Assembly (NCBI GenBank): GCA_020353195.1
Contig: CP070691.1
Span: forward strand, 3,620,170-3,655,564
Source of the DNA: Phycisphaerales bacterium
Lineage (GTDB): Bacteria; Planctomycetota; Phycisphaerae; UBA1845
Length of the DNA stretch: 35,395 bases
Reading direction: 5' to 3'
The notes under the pieces were generated by a model. It worked only from the letters and a program-made list of their open reading frames with translations. It made no database searches and was not told where the DNA came from. The translations under genes and the position numbers were made by a program. Each line of letters opens with the position of its first letter. Within the stretch, counting starts at the first letter, position 1. Positions 25,345-33,052 of the stretch are shown piece by piece.

Positions 25345-26997
25345 GTGAAACGACCAAACCCGTTCGTCGCCGCTGCGCTGCTCTCGGCGCTGCTGGCGGC
25401 CAGCTGTATTTCCCCGACCGAGGAAGTGGTCTCGTCGCAACGGAGCCCCAACTGGCAGCAGGCGCCTTCCGAGGCCCTGACCAGCGCCAAGGAGATTCCG
25501 ACGCCCGAGATCTACGCCCGGACCCACATCGCCGCCGGGAACCTCTTTCAGAGCCAGCAGCTCTACGCCAAAGCCATCGCGCAGTATCAGAAGGCGATCG
25601 CGGTGGACCCTGCCTGTGCCGAAGCGTACACCCGCCTCGGCATCCTGCTCGGCGGGATGGGGCGCCACACCGCCAGTGAGATCTACCTGGTGAAAGCCGT
25701 CGAACTTCTTCCCCGGTCCGCCCCTCTGCGCAACAATCTCGGCTTTGAATACGCCATGCAGGAGCGATGGACCGACGCCGAATCCGAGCTCCGCAACGCC
25801 GTTCAGCTCGACCCGAACTACGATCGCGCTTACGTCAATCTCGGCATGGTGCTCTGCAAGCAGGGCCGCTATCAGGAAGGGCTGGAGGCGTTTCAAGAGG
25901 CGGTGCCCGAAGCTGACGCCTACTACAACCTCGGCTTGATGCTCCGTGCCGCCCGCCGGTACAGTGACGCCGCGGACGCCTTCACGCGGGTCCTGGGAAT
26001 CAATCCCGGCTCTACAGCCGCCATGACCCAGCTCGAGCAAATCACGGAAATGATCCCGACGGCGCCGGCGCCCGCCGAGCTTGACGAGCTGGTCGACGAA
26101 GTCGGAATCTTCGCGACCACATTTCAACCGGCCGATGACGTCGCGCCCACGGATGAAGCCGCGGTCCCCGACGGACCGGTCGTCGAATCGCCCCAACCGG
26201 ACGGCGCACGCGAAGACCCGGCGGTCGTTGCCGACCAGGACGAAGGCCACACGGAGACCGACGTGTCCGCCGCCGCGCAAGCCGGTCCACCCGCCTCTGC
26301 CATCAGCGTCACGCCCGACGCCGAAGCCGACATGGATGCGCTGTCCGCCCTCATCGAAGCCGCCCTGTCCCGGATGAAACGCTTCAGCGCCGCGCCGGTT
26401 CCGGCGCCGAGCACGATGCCCGTTGAAGGACCCGACGAACCCGAGATCGACGGCGAGCCCGATGACGCCGCCGCGGCCGACCAGCCCGCAGTTCAACTGG
26501 CCCGACGCGCCCCGGAATCCGTCGATCCGGCGCGTGAAGAAGGACCGGACGGAGAATGCGCCGACGCCCGGCGCCTGCCGAGTGTGTTCGTGGAACCGAG
26601 CGTGCACGTCAGCGTGGGGGATCGCCCGCTGGACAGCGTGTTCGAAGGAGCCTGGCCGTTCGTCGGCACTGACGTGATGACCGACGGCGCCGCGCCCGAG
26701 CCGGATGCCGAAGCGGACGATCTCGACTCAGCCAATCAGGAGGTGCTGAACGAGAATTGGCTCATCATGAACTGGCTGTTCGACGAGTCCTTTGCTCCCT
26801 TGATGGTGCCAGCCGACGAGCAGGGCAACGCCCTCCGGCAGAATCGCGAGGCCGCCACCTTCACGCCCCAGTTGCGATTCGATCGGAACTGGTACGTCCG
26901 GCGACCGGGCTCCGTCTCGCTCCAACAGGACGTGTTCGATCAGGTGGAGCAGTTCAACCCTGTTATCTGGGAGTTCTCGGAAGACGAACCGCGTTGA
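25345..26997 (+). CDS. TPR lipoprotein with acidic linker
   Basis: 550 residues, GTG start with AAGGGA 7 nt upstream. Signal peptide with lipobox LAASC (Cys21). Residues ~60-240 contain about five TPR units (for example ARTHIAAGNLFQSQQLYAKA, then AEAYTRLGILLGGMG, APLRNNLGFEYAMQ, DRAYVNLGMVLCKQG). From ~245 to ~420 the chain is an acidic, Ala/Pro/Asp-rich low-complexity linker. The last ~130 residues form a distinct end domain with SVFVEPSVHVSVGDRPLDS and NWLIMNWLFDESFAPLM, which I do not recognise. TPRs bind protein partners; with the OmpA-like lipoprotein next door this suggests an envelope-associated complex. The gene ends with its own terminator. Confidence 0.82.
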   Translation: MKRPNPFVAAALLSALLAASCISPTEEVVSSQRSPNWQQAPSEALTSAKEIPTPEIYARTHIAAGNLFQSQQLYAKAIAQYQKAIAVDPACAEAYTRLGILLGGMGRHTASEIYLVKAVELLPRSAPLRNNLGFEYAMQERWTDAESELRNAVQLDPNYDRAYVNLGMVLCKQGRYQEGLEAFQEAVPEADAYYNLGLMLRAARRYSDAADAFTRVLGINPGSTAAMTQLEQITEMIPTAPAPAELDELVDEVGIFATTFQPADDVAPTDEAAVPDGPVVESPQPDGAREDPAVVADQDEGHTETDVSAAAQAGPPASAISVTPDAEADMDALSALIEAALSRMKRFSAAPVPAPSTMPVEGPDEPEIDGEPDDAAAADQPAVQLARRAPESVDPAREEGPDGECADARRLPSVFVEPSVHVSVGDRPLDSVFEGAWPFVGTDVMTDGAAPEPDAEADDLDSANQEVLNENWLIMNWLFDESFAPLMVPADEQGNALRQNREAATFTPQLRFDRNWYVRRPGSVSLQQDVFDQVEQFNPVIWEFSEDEPR

Positions 26998-27030
26998 TTC
27001 CCGGGGGACTCAGCGAGGGAGATTGCAGGC

Positions 27031-27055
27031 AGGGCCCGCACCAAGCGGGCCCTTT
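27031..27055 (+). terminator. Terminator of the TPR lipoprotein gene
   Basis: Perfect 9-bp stem AGGGCCCGC / GCGGGCCCT with loop ACCAA, followed by TT, 33 nt after the stop at 26997. The flanks GGC and GCC can extend it with a small bulge. The minus-strand exit is not T-rich, so it is read as a plus-strand terminator lying between convergent genes. Confidence 0.75.
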
Positions 27056-27155
27056 GCCGTCATGCCCGGGCACCACGAAGGTGGATTTCAACCTGGCGCC
27101 GGGCTGACCGTTGTCGGAACCCTCCGTGCGCTTCACGTCGTACGACGGCGATCTC

Positions 27156-29180
27156 CTATTCCGTATCGGCCTCAACTGGCGCGAGCACGATGCAGTCGAT
27201 GCCGAAATAGGTCCCCGGTTCCACGGCCTTGGGGTTGCTGCCGACCACCTCGAATCTGAAGATCGGGCAGCCGGGACCGGGCTCGAACGTGCCGAGGGCA
27301 ATCGGCCCGGTCGCCACCAGGGCTTTGTCTTCCGTGTTGCACAGGTCGATCGGCTTGCCCACCGGATTGCCGCCTGCGAATACCTGGATGATCCCATAGT
27401 CGGGATAGCGGGAGGCGTGGATTGTCACCTTCTGCGGCCCCTTGACCGGTTCGGGGTAGCGCAGTTCCACCGCCTCGCCCTTGCCCTTGCACCCGAACCA
27501 CATTTGGGCGTCACCGCTCCAGGCGGCGTTGCGCCAGTTGGCTTCGATTCTCCAGGCGGCGTCGGGGGGCACCGAGACGATTTCCATCGCCTCGACCTCG
27601 ACGGCGCCGGCTACCCTGCGGACCGATTCGAGCGGCGCGACCCCCGGCGCTGTCTTCGTCCGGTCTGCCAGCCGGTTGTGCGTCGCCGGCGGGCGAGCAT
27701 AGAAATACGTCGTGGCTGCGTATGCGACCTGCACCGCCCGCCAATGCCAGACTTCGATGTCGAACTTGAGCGACCGGTTGAACGGGATCGCGTCGAGCGA
27801 TCGGGTGCGCAGCAGCGCGGTGTGGCCGAACACCACGGGACCGTCCACCCGCGATTGGGCGTGAAACGGCGCTTCGAAGAAGTGTGAATCGCCCCACGCA
27901 TAGCCGTAGTAGTCCTCCGTACCCGTACCGAAGTGCGACGGGAACGACTCGCCGTCGACGTAGATCTTCTCGTCACCCTCGCCCCACCATACGGTGGTGG
28001 GATTGACCAGGGCCAGCGCGTCACCGGCGTAGACTCCCTTGCCCTTGATCTCGACGTAATTCCAGTCGTGTTTCTTCTCGGTCGAGATCGGGTACTCGTG
28101 TCGCCAAGTGGCGTGAAAGTGCATGGAGCGATCGCACCAGTTCCAGTCGCCCATGCGGGCGGTGGCCGCGAACTCCACCGGCACATCGCCGAGGTTCTCC
28201 AGCACGATCGTTGCCGACCGTTCGTACGGCATCGGCCAATAGCATGTCATCGACCCGTCCGCCTCCACCCTCTGCCACCAGCTGCGGAACAGGTTCACCC
28301 CGACCCCCGACCCGAAGAAGTCGCCCACCGGGCACCATACGGTTTCCTGCCCGTCGAATTCCATGCGAAGGACCGTGTTGCGATACGCGTTCTCGACGTC
28401 GTCCGCCTGCAATCGGACCGTCAGCTCGCGCACGGCGTGCGGTCCCGGTGAAAGCAAAAGGCGCGCCGCCTGCCCCGGCGTGAGCCGGCCCGTCTTGCCC
28501 AGCGTGCGCATCGGCCTCGGTCGCAGGTCGCGCCCGACCGTGCTCAGCGTGCGGGTAACTTCGCGAAGAACAGGCAGGCCCCTGGTGAACACGTCCATCG
28601 AGAACGTCTCCACGGCCGTGCCCGGCGCGTACGTGCGATAGTTGATCTGGTAGTAGATGTCGTCTTTGTCGGTCGTGACCTTGCAGGCTCGGGCGTACGG
28701 GATGGGAAGGTAGAGGTTCCAGCCTCGGGCGCGGACGGCCGACAACGGTCGCCCCACGCGCCACGTCCCGCCCAACAGGTCGCTCAGGGGCGTCTCGAGC
28801 GCCGGCTGCTCCGCACCGTCGAGATAGAACCGGACGACGCCTCCCTGGTCCGGGTTCGCCGACCAGAACCGCACGACCGCTCCCGGGCCTGCAGCGTCCA
28901 TCAGGACCCATTCCTTGCGACCACCGTTCTCCTCCACACGGATGAACTGCTTTCGATCGGCGTTGGCAAACCACGTGTCTTTCTCGGGTGAAACAGCCTC
29001 ACGGTCGTAACTGCTGGCCTGCCTGCACGTGCAGGCCGGGTCGGGAAACCGGGCGATCGCGTCGCGGTCGATCATCTCGCGCAGGAGCGACTCGTAGGTG
29101 ATCCCCCCCTCCGCGCCGGACGCCGCACAACACCAGGCCGCCGAAAGCACCGCCACCATCGCAAGCGTTAAACGGGTCAT
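27156..29180 (-). CDS. Exported GH172 (DUF2961) glycosidase with C-terminal sugar-binding domain
   Basis: 674 residues from ATG 29180 (AAAGGAA upstream). The open frame continues 140 codons further, but that part overlaps purD, so it is rejected as coding. Signal peptide to about residue 23. The catalytic region shows RFWSANPDQGGVVRFYLDG, LYLPIPYARACKVT and VWWGEGDEKIYVDGE with TGTEDYYGYAWG: E401 and E422 are 21 residues apart, the same spacing as the two catalytic glutamates (E270/E291) of the founding GH172 enzyme as I recall it. Family members act on alpha-D-fructofuranosides or D-arabinofuranosides. Residues ~515-670 look like a beta-sandwich sugar-binding module. It is not adjacent to the rhamnose cluster. 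Substrate unknown. Confidence 0.88.
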   Translation of the reverse strand: MTRLTLAMVAVLSAAWCCAASGAEGGITYESLLREMIDRDAIARFPDPACTCRQASSYDREAVSPEKDTWFANADRKQFIRVEENGGRKEWVLMDAAGPGAVVRFWSANPDQGGVVRFYLDGAEQPALETPLSDLLGGTWRVGRPLSAVRARGWNLYLPIPYARACKVTTDKDDIYYQINYRTYAPGTAVETFSMDVFTRGLPVLREVTRTLSTVGRDLRPRPMRTLGKTGRLTPGQAARLLLSPGPHAVRELTVRLQADDVENAYRNTVLRMEFDGQETVWCPVGDFFGSGVGVNLFRSWWQRVEADGSMTCYWPMPYERSATIVLENLGDVPVEFAATARMGDWNWCDRSMHFHATWRHEYPISTEKKHDWNYVEIKGKGVYAGDALALVNPTTVWWGEGDEKIYVDGESFPSHFGTGTEDYYGYAWGDSHFFEAPFHAQSRVDGPVVFGHTALLRTRSLDAIPFNRSLKFDIEVWHWRAVQVAYAATTYFYARPPATHNRLADRTKTAPGVAPLESVRRVAGAVEVEAMEIVSVPPDAAWRIEANWRNAAWSGDAQMWFGCKGKGEAVELRYPEPVKGPQKVTIHASRYPDYGIIQVFAGGNPVGKPIDLCNTEDKALVATGPIALGTFEPGPGCPIFRFEVVGSNPKAVEPGTYFGIDCIVLAPVEADTE

Positions 29181-29277
29181 CGAGGTTCCTTTCGTGACAA
29201 ACAACAGACAACGGGGCACAGCGAGTCGCCCGCCTCGTCCATGCACGACCGTTTCTCCGTGCCGATGCCGCACGCAC

Positions 29278-29295
29278 GCCGGTCTTCCAGCCGGC
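29278..29295 (-). terminator. Small hairpin after purD
   Basis: GCCGG and CCGGC close the loop TCTTCCAG, 25 nt past the purD stop. The loop pattern is close to the hairpin at 2933-2960 (TGTTTCAG), which suggests a dispersed repeat rather than a gene-specific terminator. No T-tract on the minus strand. Confidence 0.4.
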
Positions 29296-29320
29296 ACTAC
29301 GGCGAACGGCGAGGTCTCGT

Positions 29321-30586
29321 TTACAGCGCCCGGTGGGCAATGTCGCGACGACAGAACGCGCCGTCGAAGTGAATCGTGTCCACGGCTTCGAGAGCCCGGG
29401 CACGGGCGGAGGCTACGTCGTCGCCCAGGGCCGTCACGCCCAGGACCCGCCCGCCGTCCGTCACCACCTTGTCGCCGACCCGCTTCGTGCCCGCGTGGAA
29501 CACCGTCACGTCCGGCAGCGCTTCCGCGTCGGACAGACCCTCGATCACGTGGCCTTTCTTGTAGCTGCCCGGGTACCCCGCCGACGCCATCACGACGCAT
29601 ACCGCCGGCCTCGGATCCCAGCGAAGGTCGACCTCGCTGAGCCGGCGGTCGAGCACCGCCTCGATCACGTCGATCAGATCGGTCTGCAGCCTCGGCAGCA
29701 CCGCCTGGATCTCGGGATCGCCGAACCGGCAGTTGAACTCCAATACCTTCGGACCGCCCGGCGTGAGCATCAGCCCGGCGTACAACACTCCGCTGTACGG
29801 ATTGCCGTCCCGCAGCAGAACGTCAATGATCGGAACCAGGATCTGCCGCTCCACCTGGGCGAGCACCGCGTCCGTCGCGATCGGTGCCGGGCTGTACGCG
29901 CCCATCCCCCCGGTGTTCGGCCCCGTATCGCCCTCACCGACCCGCTTATGGTCCTGCGACGATTCGAGCACGTAGATCGTCTCGCCGTCAACCAGCGCGA
30001 GCACGGAAAGCTCCGGACCCTCCAGCATCTCCTCCACCAGCACTGCATTGCCCGCTTCGCCGAACACCTTCTCGACCATGACCCGTTCGAGCGCCAGCAC
30101 CGCGTCGGCCGGTTTGTCGCACAGGATGACACCTTTGCCCGCCGCCAGCCCCGACGCCTTGACCACCAGCGGGCAATCGCGGGTCAGCGCGTATTGCCGC
30201 GCGTCGGCGAAGCGGTGGAAAATCCGCGCCTCGGCCGTCGGGATCAGCGCCGCTCGCATCAGCTCTTTGGCGTACGCCTTGTCTCCCTCGATGCGGGCGG
30301 CCAGTGCGGTGGGGCCGAAGACCCGATGCCCCGCCGCGATGAACCGGTCGACGATCCCCGCGCAAAGCGGCGCCTCCGGTCCCACCAGCGTCAGGTCGAC
30401 CCGGCGCTCGTGCGCCAGGGCGCACAGCCCGTCGAGGTCGTTGGCCGAAACAGGCACATTCTCGCCCAGCGCTTCGGTGCCCGCGTTGCCTGGGGCGCAG
30501 ATCAGCGCTTTGACTCGCGGGGACTGCGCCGCTTTGATCGCCAGAGCATGCTCCCGCCCCCCGCCGCCCACGACCAGTACTTTCAT
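29321..30586 (-). CDS. purD: Phosphoribosylamine-glycine ligase (GAR synthetase)
   Basis: Second step of de novo purine synthesis: joins glycine to 5-phosphoribosylamine with ATP. 421 residues, standard length. N-terminal KVLVVGGGGREHALA is the phosphate-binding loop, followed by GPEAPL, the ATP-grasp blocks VVKASGLAAGKGV and LVEEMLEGPELSVLALVDG, then QDHKRVGEGDTGPNTGGMGAYSPAP and EFNCRFGDPE, which carries the metal ligands. The C-terminal part VMASAGYPGSYKKG is typical. GAGGG lies 8 nt before the ATG. No other purine gene is nearby, and a convincing promoter (30668-30696) supports a single-gene unit. Confidence 0.97.
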   Translation of the reverse strand: MKVLVVGGGGREHALAIKAAQSPRVKALICAPGNAGTEALGENVPVSANDLDGLCALAHERRVDLTLVGPEAPLCAGIVDRFIAAGHRVFGPTALAARIEGDKAYAKELMRAALIPTAEARIFHRFADARQYALTRDCPLVVKASGLAAGKGVILCDKPADAVLALERVMVEKVFGEAGNAVLVEEMLEGPELSVLALVDGETIYVLESSQDHKRVGEGDTGPNTGGMGAYSPAPIATDAVLAQVERQILVPIIDVLLRDGNPYSGVLYAGLMLTPGGPKVLEFNCRFGDPEIQAVLPRLQTDLIDVIEAVLDRRLSEVDLRWDPRPAVCVVMASAGYPGSYKKGHVIEGLSDAEALPDVTVFHAGTKRVGDKVVTDGGRVLGVTALGDDVASARARALEAVDTIHFDGAFCRRDIAHRAL

Positions 30587-30667
30587 CGACCCGCCCTCTT
30601 ACCGTCAGTACGCCATGGATCCGCACCGCGTCCCATGTCAGCCCGACCCTCGACATGCGCCTTGCAC

Positions 30668-30696
30668 CATATATAGCCTCCGGACGGCCCCGACAA
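30668..30696 (-). promoter_or_regulatory. purD promoter
   Basis: On the minus strand TTGTCG (30691-30696) is followed after 17 nt by TATATG (30668-30673), within TATATATG. The implied start near 30661 gives a ~75-nt leader before the ATG at 30586. Confidence 0.5.
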
Positions 30697-30772
30697 GCAC
30701 CCGCCCCGATTCGCTCCCGAGGTCACCCCCACGCGCCGCAAATCCCGACCGGACAGGATTACGCAACGAAGA

Positions 30773-30816
30773 CTGGCGGCATCGGATTGTGCATGCACAC
30801 CCCAGCCTGCCGCCAG
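30773..30816. repeat. Nested inverted repeat
   Basis: CTGGCGGCA (30773-30781) and TGCCGCCAG (30808-30816) are exact complements, and between them lies the 12-nt perfect palindrome TGTGCATGCACA (30788-30799). This could be a protein-binding site or a cruciform; it is not followed by a T-tract on either strand. Confidence 0.6.
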
Positions 30817-31025
30817 CCGGCGAAATCGAACCTGTCTTTGCCCCGGCGGTTGATTCAGCGTGCTCGCCAACCTCCCCCGCCGTCTGCTCAGAGGGTTACG
30901 AGCGCGGAGACGTTTTCAAGAGGAGAGGACCGGCTGCCGCACGGGTTGGTCCCTGCAACCCAGTTGGGGCCCAACCGCTGCCTGCATACCGACGTCTGCC
31001 TCCGCTTCGAAATGGCGGAAATCTT

Positions 31026-31064
31026 AGCGCCTGGACCGACGTGCTCGAACGTCGGCCAGGCGCT
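31026..31064 (-). terminator. Strong hairpin after the small exported protein gene
   Basis: Arms AGCGCCTGG plus CCGACGT and their exact complements, with one bulged A at 31035 and a 6-nt loop, giving 16 paired bases. It begins 49 nt past the stop at 31113 on the minus strand. The T-tract is poor (AAGATTT follows), but the position fits a terminator. A small AACCG-GCAA-CGGTT stem followed by TT (31091-31104) lies even closer to the stop and may help. Confidence 0.65.
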
Positions 31065-31112
31065 TGTCGATTCCCCTGATTGCCCGTCAAAACCGTTGCC
31101 GGTTACGGAAGT

Positions 31113-31730
31113 TTATTCACCGCACGCCGGATATTCCACGGGCAGCCTGGCGGCGGAAACTGGAATGCCGTCCTCAAACCCCGGAATCCAGCCAAGGTCA
31201 GTCAGCGTGCACATGTCCGGGGCGCGGCAGTCCGGATCCAGGAGGTCAGGAATATCCCCGCCCACACAGTTTGTCGCATACCACGGGGCGTCGGCGCAGT
31301 CTGCGTACCAGCACGCGGTAACTTGCAGTCCGGTGTACGACTGGAAGTCCTGTGCGAAATCCAACTGCTGCGAAGCCAGGCAGACAGCGCGTCCGCCCTC
31401 GGTGTGATCAACATAGACCACGCCGCTCAGCTCGATCTGGCGGGCGCCGGTCTTCACCCAGTTGCCAATCGCCTCGGATTGTATATTCTCGGGGGATTGA
31501 CCACCGCAGCACGTCGCGCTGGCGGCGGTGAAGGTGCCATCGGCGTGGAGCGACATCGAACCCGCGGGCGAGTAGTACGTGCCGGCGATCTGGAGGCCGA
31601 ACCCGACGATCGGCGCCGCGGGGAGAGCCACCGGGTTATCCACCTGAACTTGTGCTCTGGCCCCCGGCAGAACGATCACCAACCCCAGCGCCAGCGAGCA
31701 AAGAATGATAACTACAAGCTTGCGCTTCAT
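31113..31730 (-). CDS. Small exported protein of unknown function
   Basis: 205 residues. GGAGG at 31740-31744 lies 9 nt before the ATG. A clear signal peptide (Lys/Arg, then a long Val/Ile/Leu core, cut after ARA or AQA) leads to a ~180-residue mature domain with nine cysteines, including a CC pair. The block IAGTYYSPAGSMSLHADGTFTA followed by GNWVKTGARQIELSGVVYVD has the pattern of a small beta-barrel (lipocalin-like) domain of the kind found in secreted bacterial proteins of unknown role. Cysteines late in the chain (ACWYADCADAPWYATNC, DPDCRAPDMC) suggest disulfides. Its start overlaps an upstream open frame by ATGA, and it has an unusually long, structured leader. Confidence 0.75.
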   Translation of the reverse strand: MKRKLVVIILCSLALGLVIVLPGARAQVQVDNPVALPAAPIVGFGLQIAGTYYSPAGSMSLHADGTFTAASATCCGGQSPENIQSEAIGNWVKTGARQIELSGVVYVDHTEGGRAVCLASQQLDFAQDFQSYTGLQVTACWYADCADAPWYATNCVGGDIPDLLDPDCRAPDMCTLTDLGWIPGFEDGIPVSAARLPVEYPACGE

Positions 31731-31807
31731 GATACTGTACCTCCAATTCCAAGAAGATCAGCAGAACACTTGCATCCAAACAGATCGTCATGTCTACGCA
31801 TGGTCAA
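31727..31807 (-). CDS. Possible short upstream ORF / leader peptide
   Basis: A 24-codon frame from ATG 31801 (or 26 codons from TTG 31807) ends with a TGA that overlaps the ATG of the exported protein gene as ATGA. A near-perfect Shine-Dalgarno AAAGGAGGTG (31816-31825) lies 16 nt before the ATG, 10 nt before the TTG. It has no other gene to serve, and the SD of the downstream gene lies inside this frame. The peptide has two Cys in CKC and a Gly-rich end. The same frame stays open further upstream without protein-like character. Low confidence that it is translated. Confidence 0.3.
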   Translation of the reverse strand: MTMRRHDDLFGCKCSADLLGIGGTVS

Positions 31808-32301
31808 ACGGTTCGCACCTCCTTTCCGCGCGAGTGGGAGCGCGCCACGTCGACGCAACCAACCGGACTGGACGGGTAACCCAGGAACTCCTGGCTCGCT
31901 CTCTTCCCAGGCGTTTCGTGCCCCAGCAGGACATGCAGCCTCTGATCCATGGGCAGCACGAACTACGAGCGCCTCCAACCCAAACCACGCAATTGGGCGG
32001 CCAATCACCTAGGAGAAAACCGGGATGCTCGGAAGACGACAGGTCGGTCACCTGCGACCTGCTACAGCCGGGCTTTACGATGGGCGACTTGCGCACGCGC
32101 CCCGGTCCTGTCACGCCATGGCACATGCAGCCAGGCGAGGCAGTCTAGTCCGCACAGATTCTCCAAGTCGTCTTCTTCCGCTTGGCCGACTTCGCTTGAG
32201 TCGGGTAGGTCATTCAGGCAGGATGACGGATCGAGATTTCGCAAATGGGGAGTACCAGTGTCAACTTCAGGCCGCGGCCTCGGTGCCGCGCAGCATGGAA
32301 G

Positions 32302-32326
32302 GTGTATAGGGTAAACCCTAATACAC
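32302..32326 (+). promoter_or_regulatory. 25-nt dyad, candidate operator
   Basis: GTGTAT-AGGGT-AA-ACCCT-(A)-ATACAC: 11 paired bases around a 2-nt centre with a single extra A. It lies 80 nt upstream of the predicted -35 and 148 nt before the sigma factor start. The AT-rich ends and GC-rich middle suit a dimeric DNA-binding protein better than a terminator. Confidence 0.5.
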
Positions 32327-32405
32327 GTGCCAGCGTCGGCCGGGAACGACTGGCCGGTTCATGAAGGGAACGTGCATCGCCAGTATTCCCCGCCTCAGCG
32401 CGTGC

Positions 32406-32434
32406 TTGACCGCGCAGTGCACATTATGTACAAA
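32406..32434 (+). promoter_or_regulatory. Promoter of the ECF sigma/kinase unit
   Basis: TTGACC (32406-32411), a 17-nt spacer and TACAAA (32429-32434). Start expected near 32441, giving a ~33-nt leader that includes GAGG at 32460-32463. The match is to the housekeeping sigma-70 pattern. Confidence 0.55.
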
Positions 32435-32473
32435 CAAATACGTTACTGCACTTCAGAACGAGGCGAGCTAGTC

Positions 32474-33052
32474 ATGTCTGCCACGCGGGTCGAGCAAGCA
32501 ACCCGCATTCTGGGCGAAATGCGCCGTGGCGACGGTTCGGCCGCGCGGCGGCTACTTGTTCTGGTCTACGATGAACTTCGGGCGCTAGCCGGCGACATGT
32601 TCCGAGCCCAACCGCTCGATCACACGCTGCAGCCCACGGCTCTGGTGCACGAAGCCTACATCCGCCTGGTCAACCAGAAGGATGCGGAATGGACCGACCG
32701 GGCGCACTTCCTGGCAGTCGCCGCCAAGGCCATGCGCAACCTGCTCATCGATCACGCCCGCAAGCGCAAGGCGGGCAAGCACGGCGGCGGCAGGGAACGG
32801 GTGGCCCTGGACGCGGTCGTGGATTCGGCGGCGGAGCGCTCCGTCGACGTGCTGGCCCTCGATGAGGCACTTGAAGAGTTGGGCCGCCTGCACGAACGGC
32901 AAGCCCGCGTCGTGGAACTTCGCTTCTTCGGCGGTTTGACCGTCCCCGCAACGGCGGAGGTGTTGGAGATCAGCCCGGCCAGTGTAGACAACGATTGGCG
33001 TATGGCCCGGGCCTGGCTGACGCGCAGATTGGCGGAGGGGCACGATTCGTGA
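32474..33052 (+). CDS. ECF-family RNA polymerase sigma factor
   Basis: 192 residues. It begins LGEMRRGDGSAARRLLVLVYDELRALA, then HTLQPTALVHEAYIRLV (region 2, core-binding and -10 recognition) and AMRNLLIDHARKRKAGKHGG, which are hallmarks of the ECF subgroup (TIGR02999-type) frequent in Planctomycetes and Acidobacteria. The C-terminal region 4 helix-turn-helix is ARVVELRFFGGLTVPATAEVLEISPASVDNDWRMARAWL. The start at 32474 is chosen for fit with the family and GAGG 10 nt upstream; in-frame upstream ATGs exist. Its stop overlaps the kinase start as GTGA, so the two proteins are made together. No anti-sigma factor is adjacent; the kinase is the likely control partner. Confidence 0.92.
   Translation: MSATRVEQATRILGEMRRGDGSAARRLLVLVYDELRALAGDMFRAQPLDHTLQPTALVHEAYIRLVNQKDAEWTDRAHFLAVAAKAMRNLLIDHARKRKAGKHGGGRERVALDAVVDSAAERSVDVLALDEALEELGRLHERQARVVELRFFGGLTVPATAEVLEISPASVDNDWRMARAWLTRRLAEGHDS

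Larger units (their letters stand above)
30587..31112. other. Intergenic region with several palindromes
   Basis: Holds, from left to right, the purD promoter, a nested palindrome at 30773-30816, and the terminator of the small exported protein gene at 31026-31064. The stretch 30820-31020 shows nothing recognisable. No coding signal on either strand stands out above the background of open frames typical for this GC content. Confidence 0.55.
31731..32473. other. Divergent intergenic region with structured leader
   Basis: On the minus side the leader of the 31730 gene contains hairpins GCGCG-(8)-CGCGC just before the AAAGGAGG (31827-31845 region) and CCAGGA-GT-TCCTGG (31881-31894), suggesting a folded 5' UTR; it matches no riboswitch class I know. 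On the plus side are the 25-nt dyad at 32302-32326 and the sigma-gene promoter at 32406-32434. The middle, 31900-32290, holds nothing recognisable. No tRNA or other RNA gene was seen. Confidence 0.45.

Noticed and set aside
24766..26607. 613-codon minus-strand frame opposite the lipoprotein genes
   Set aside because: Repeated Gly/Arg/Val composition and no domain; both plus-strand genes have signal peptides, ribosome binding sites and recognisable folds.
29181..29600. Upstream extension of the GH172 frame
   Set aside because: Overlaps purD and lacks protein character; the signal peptide and ribosome binding site place the start at 29180.
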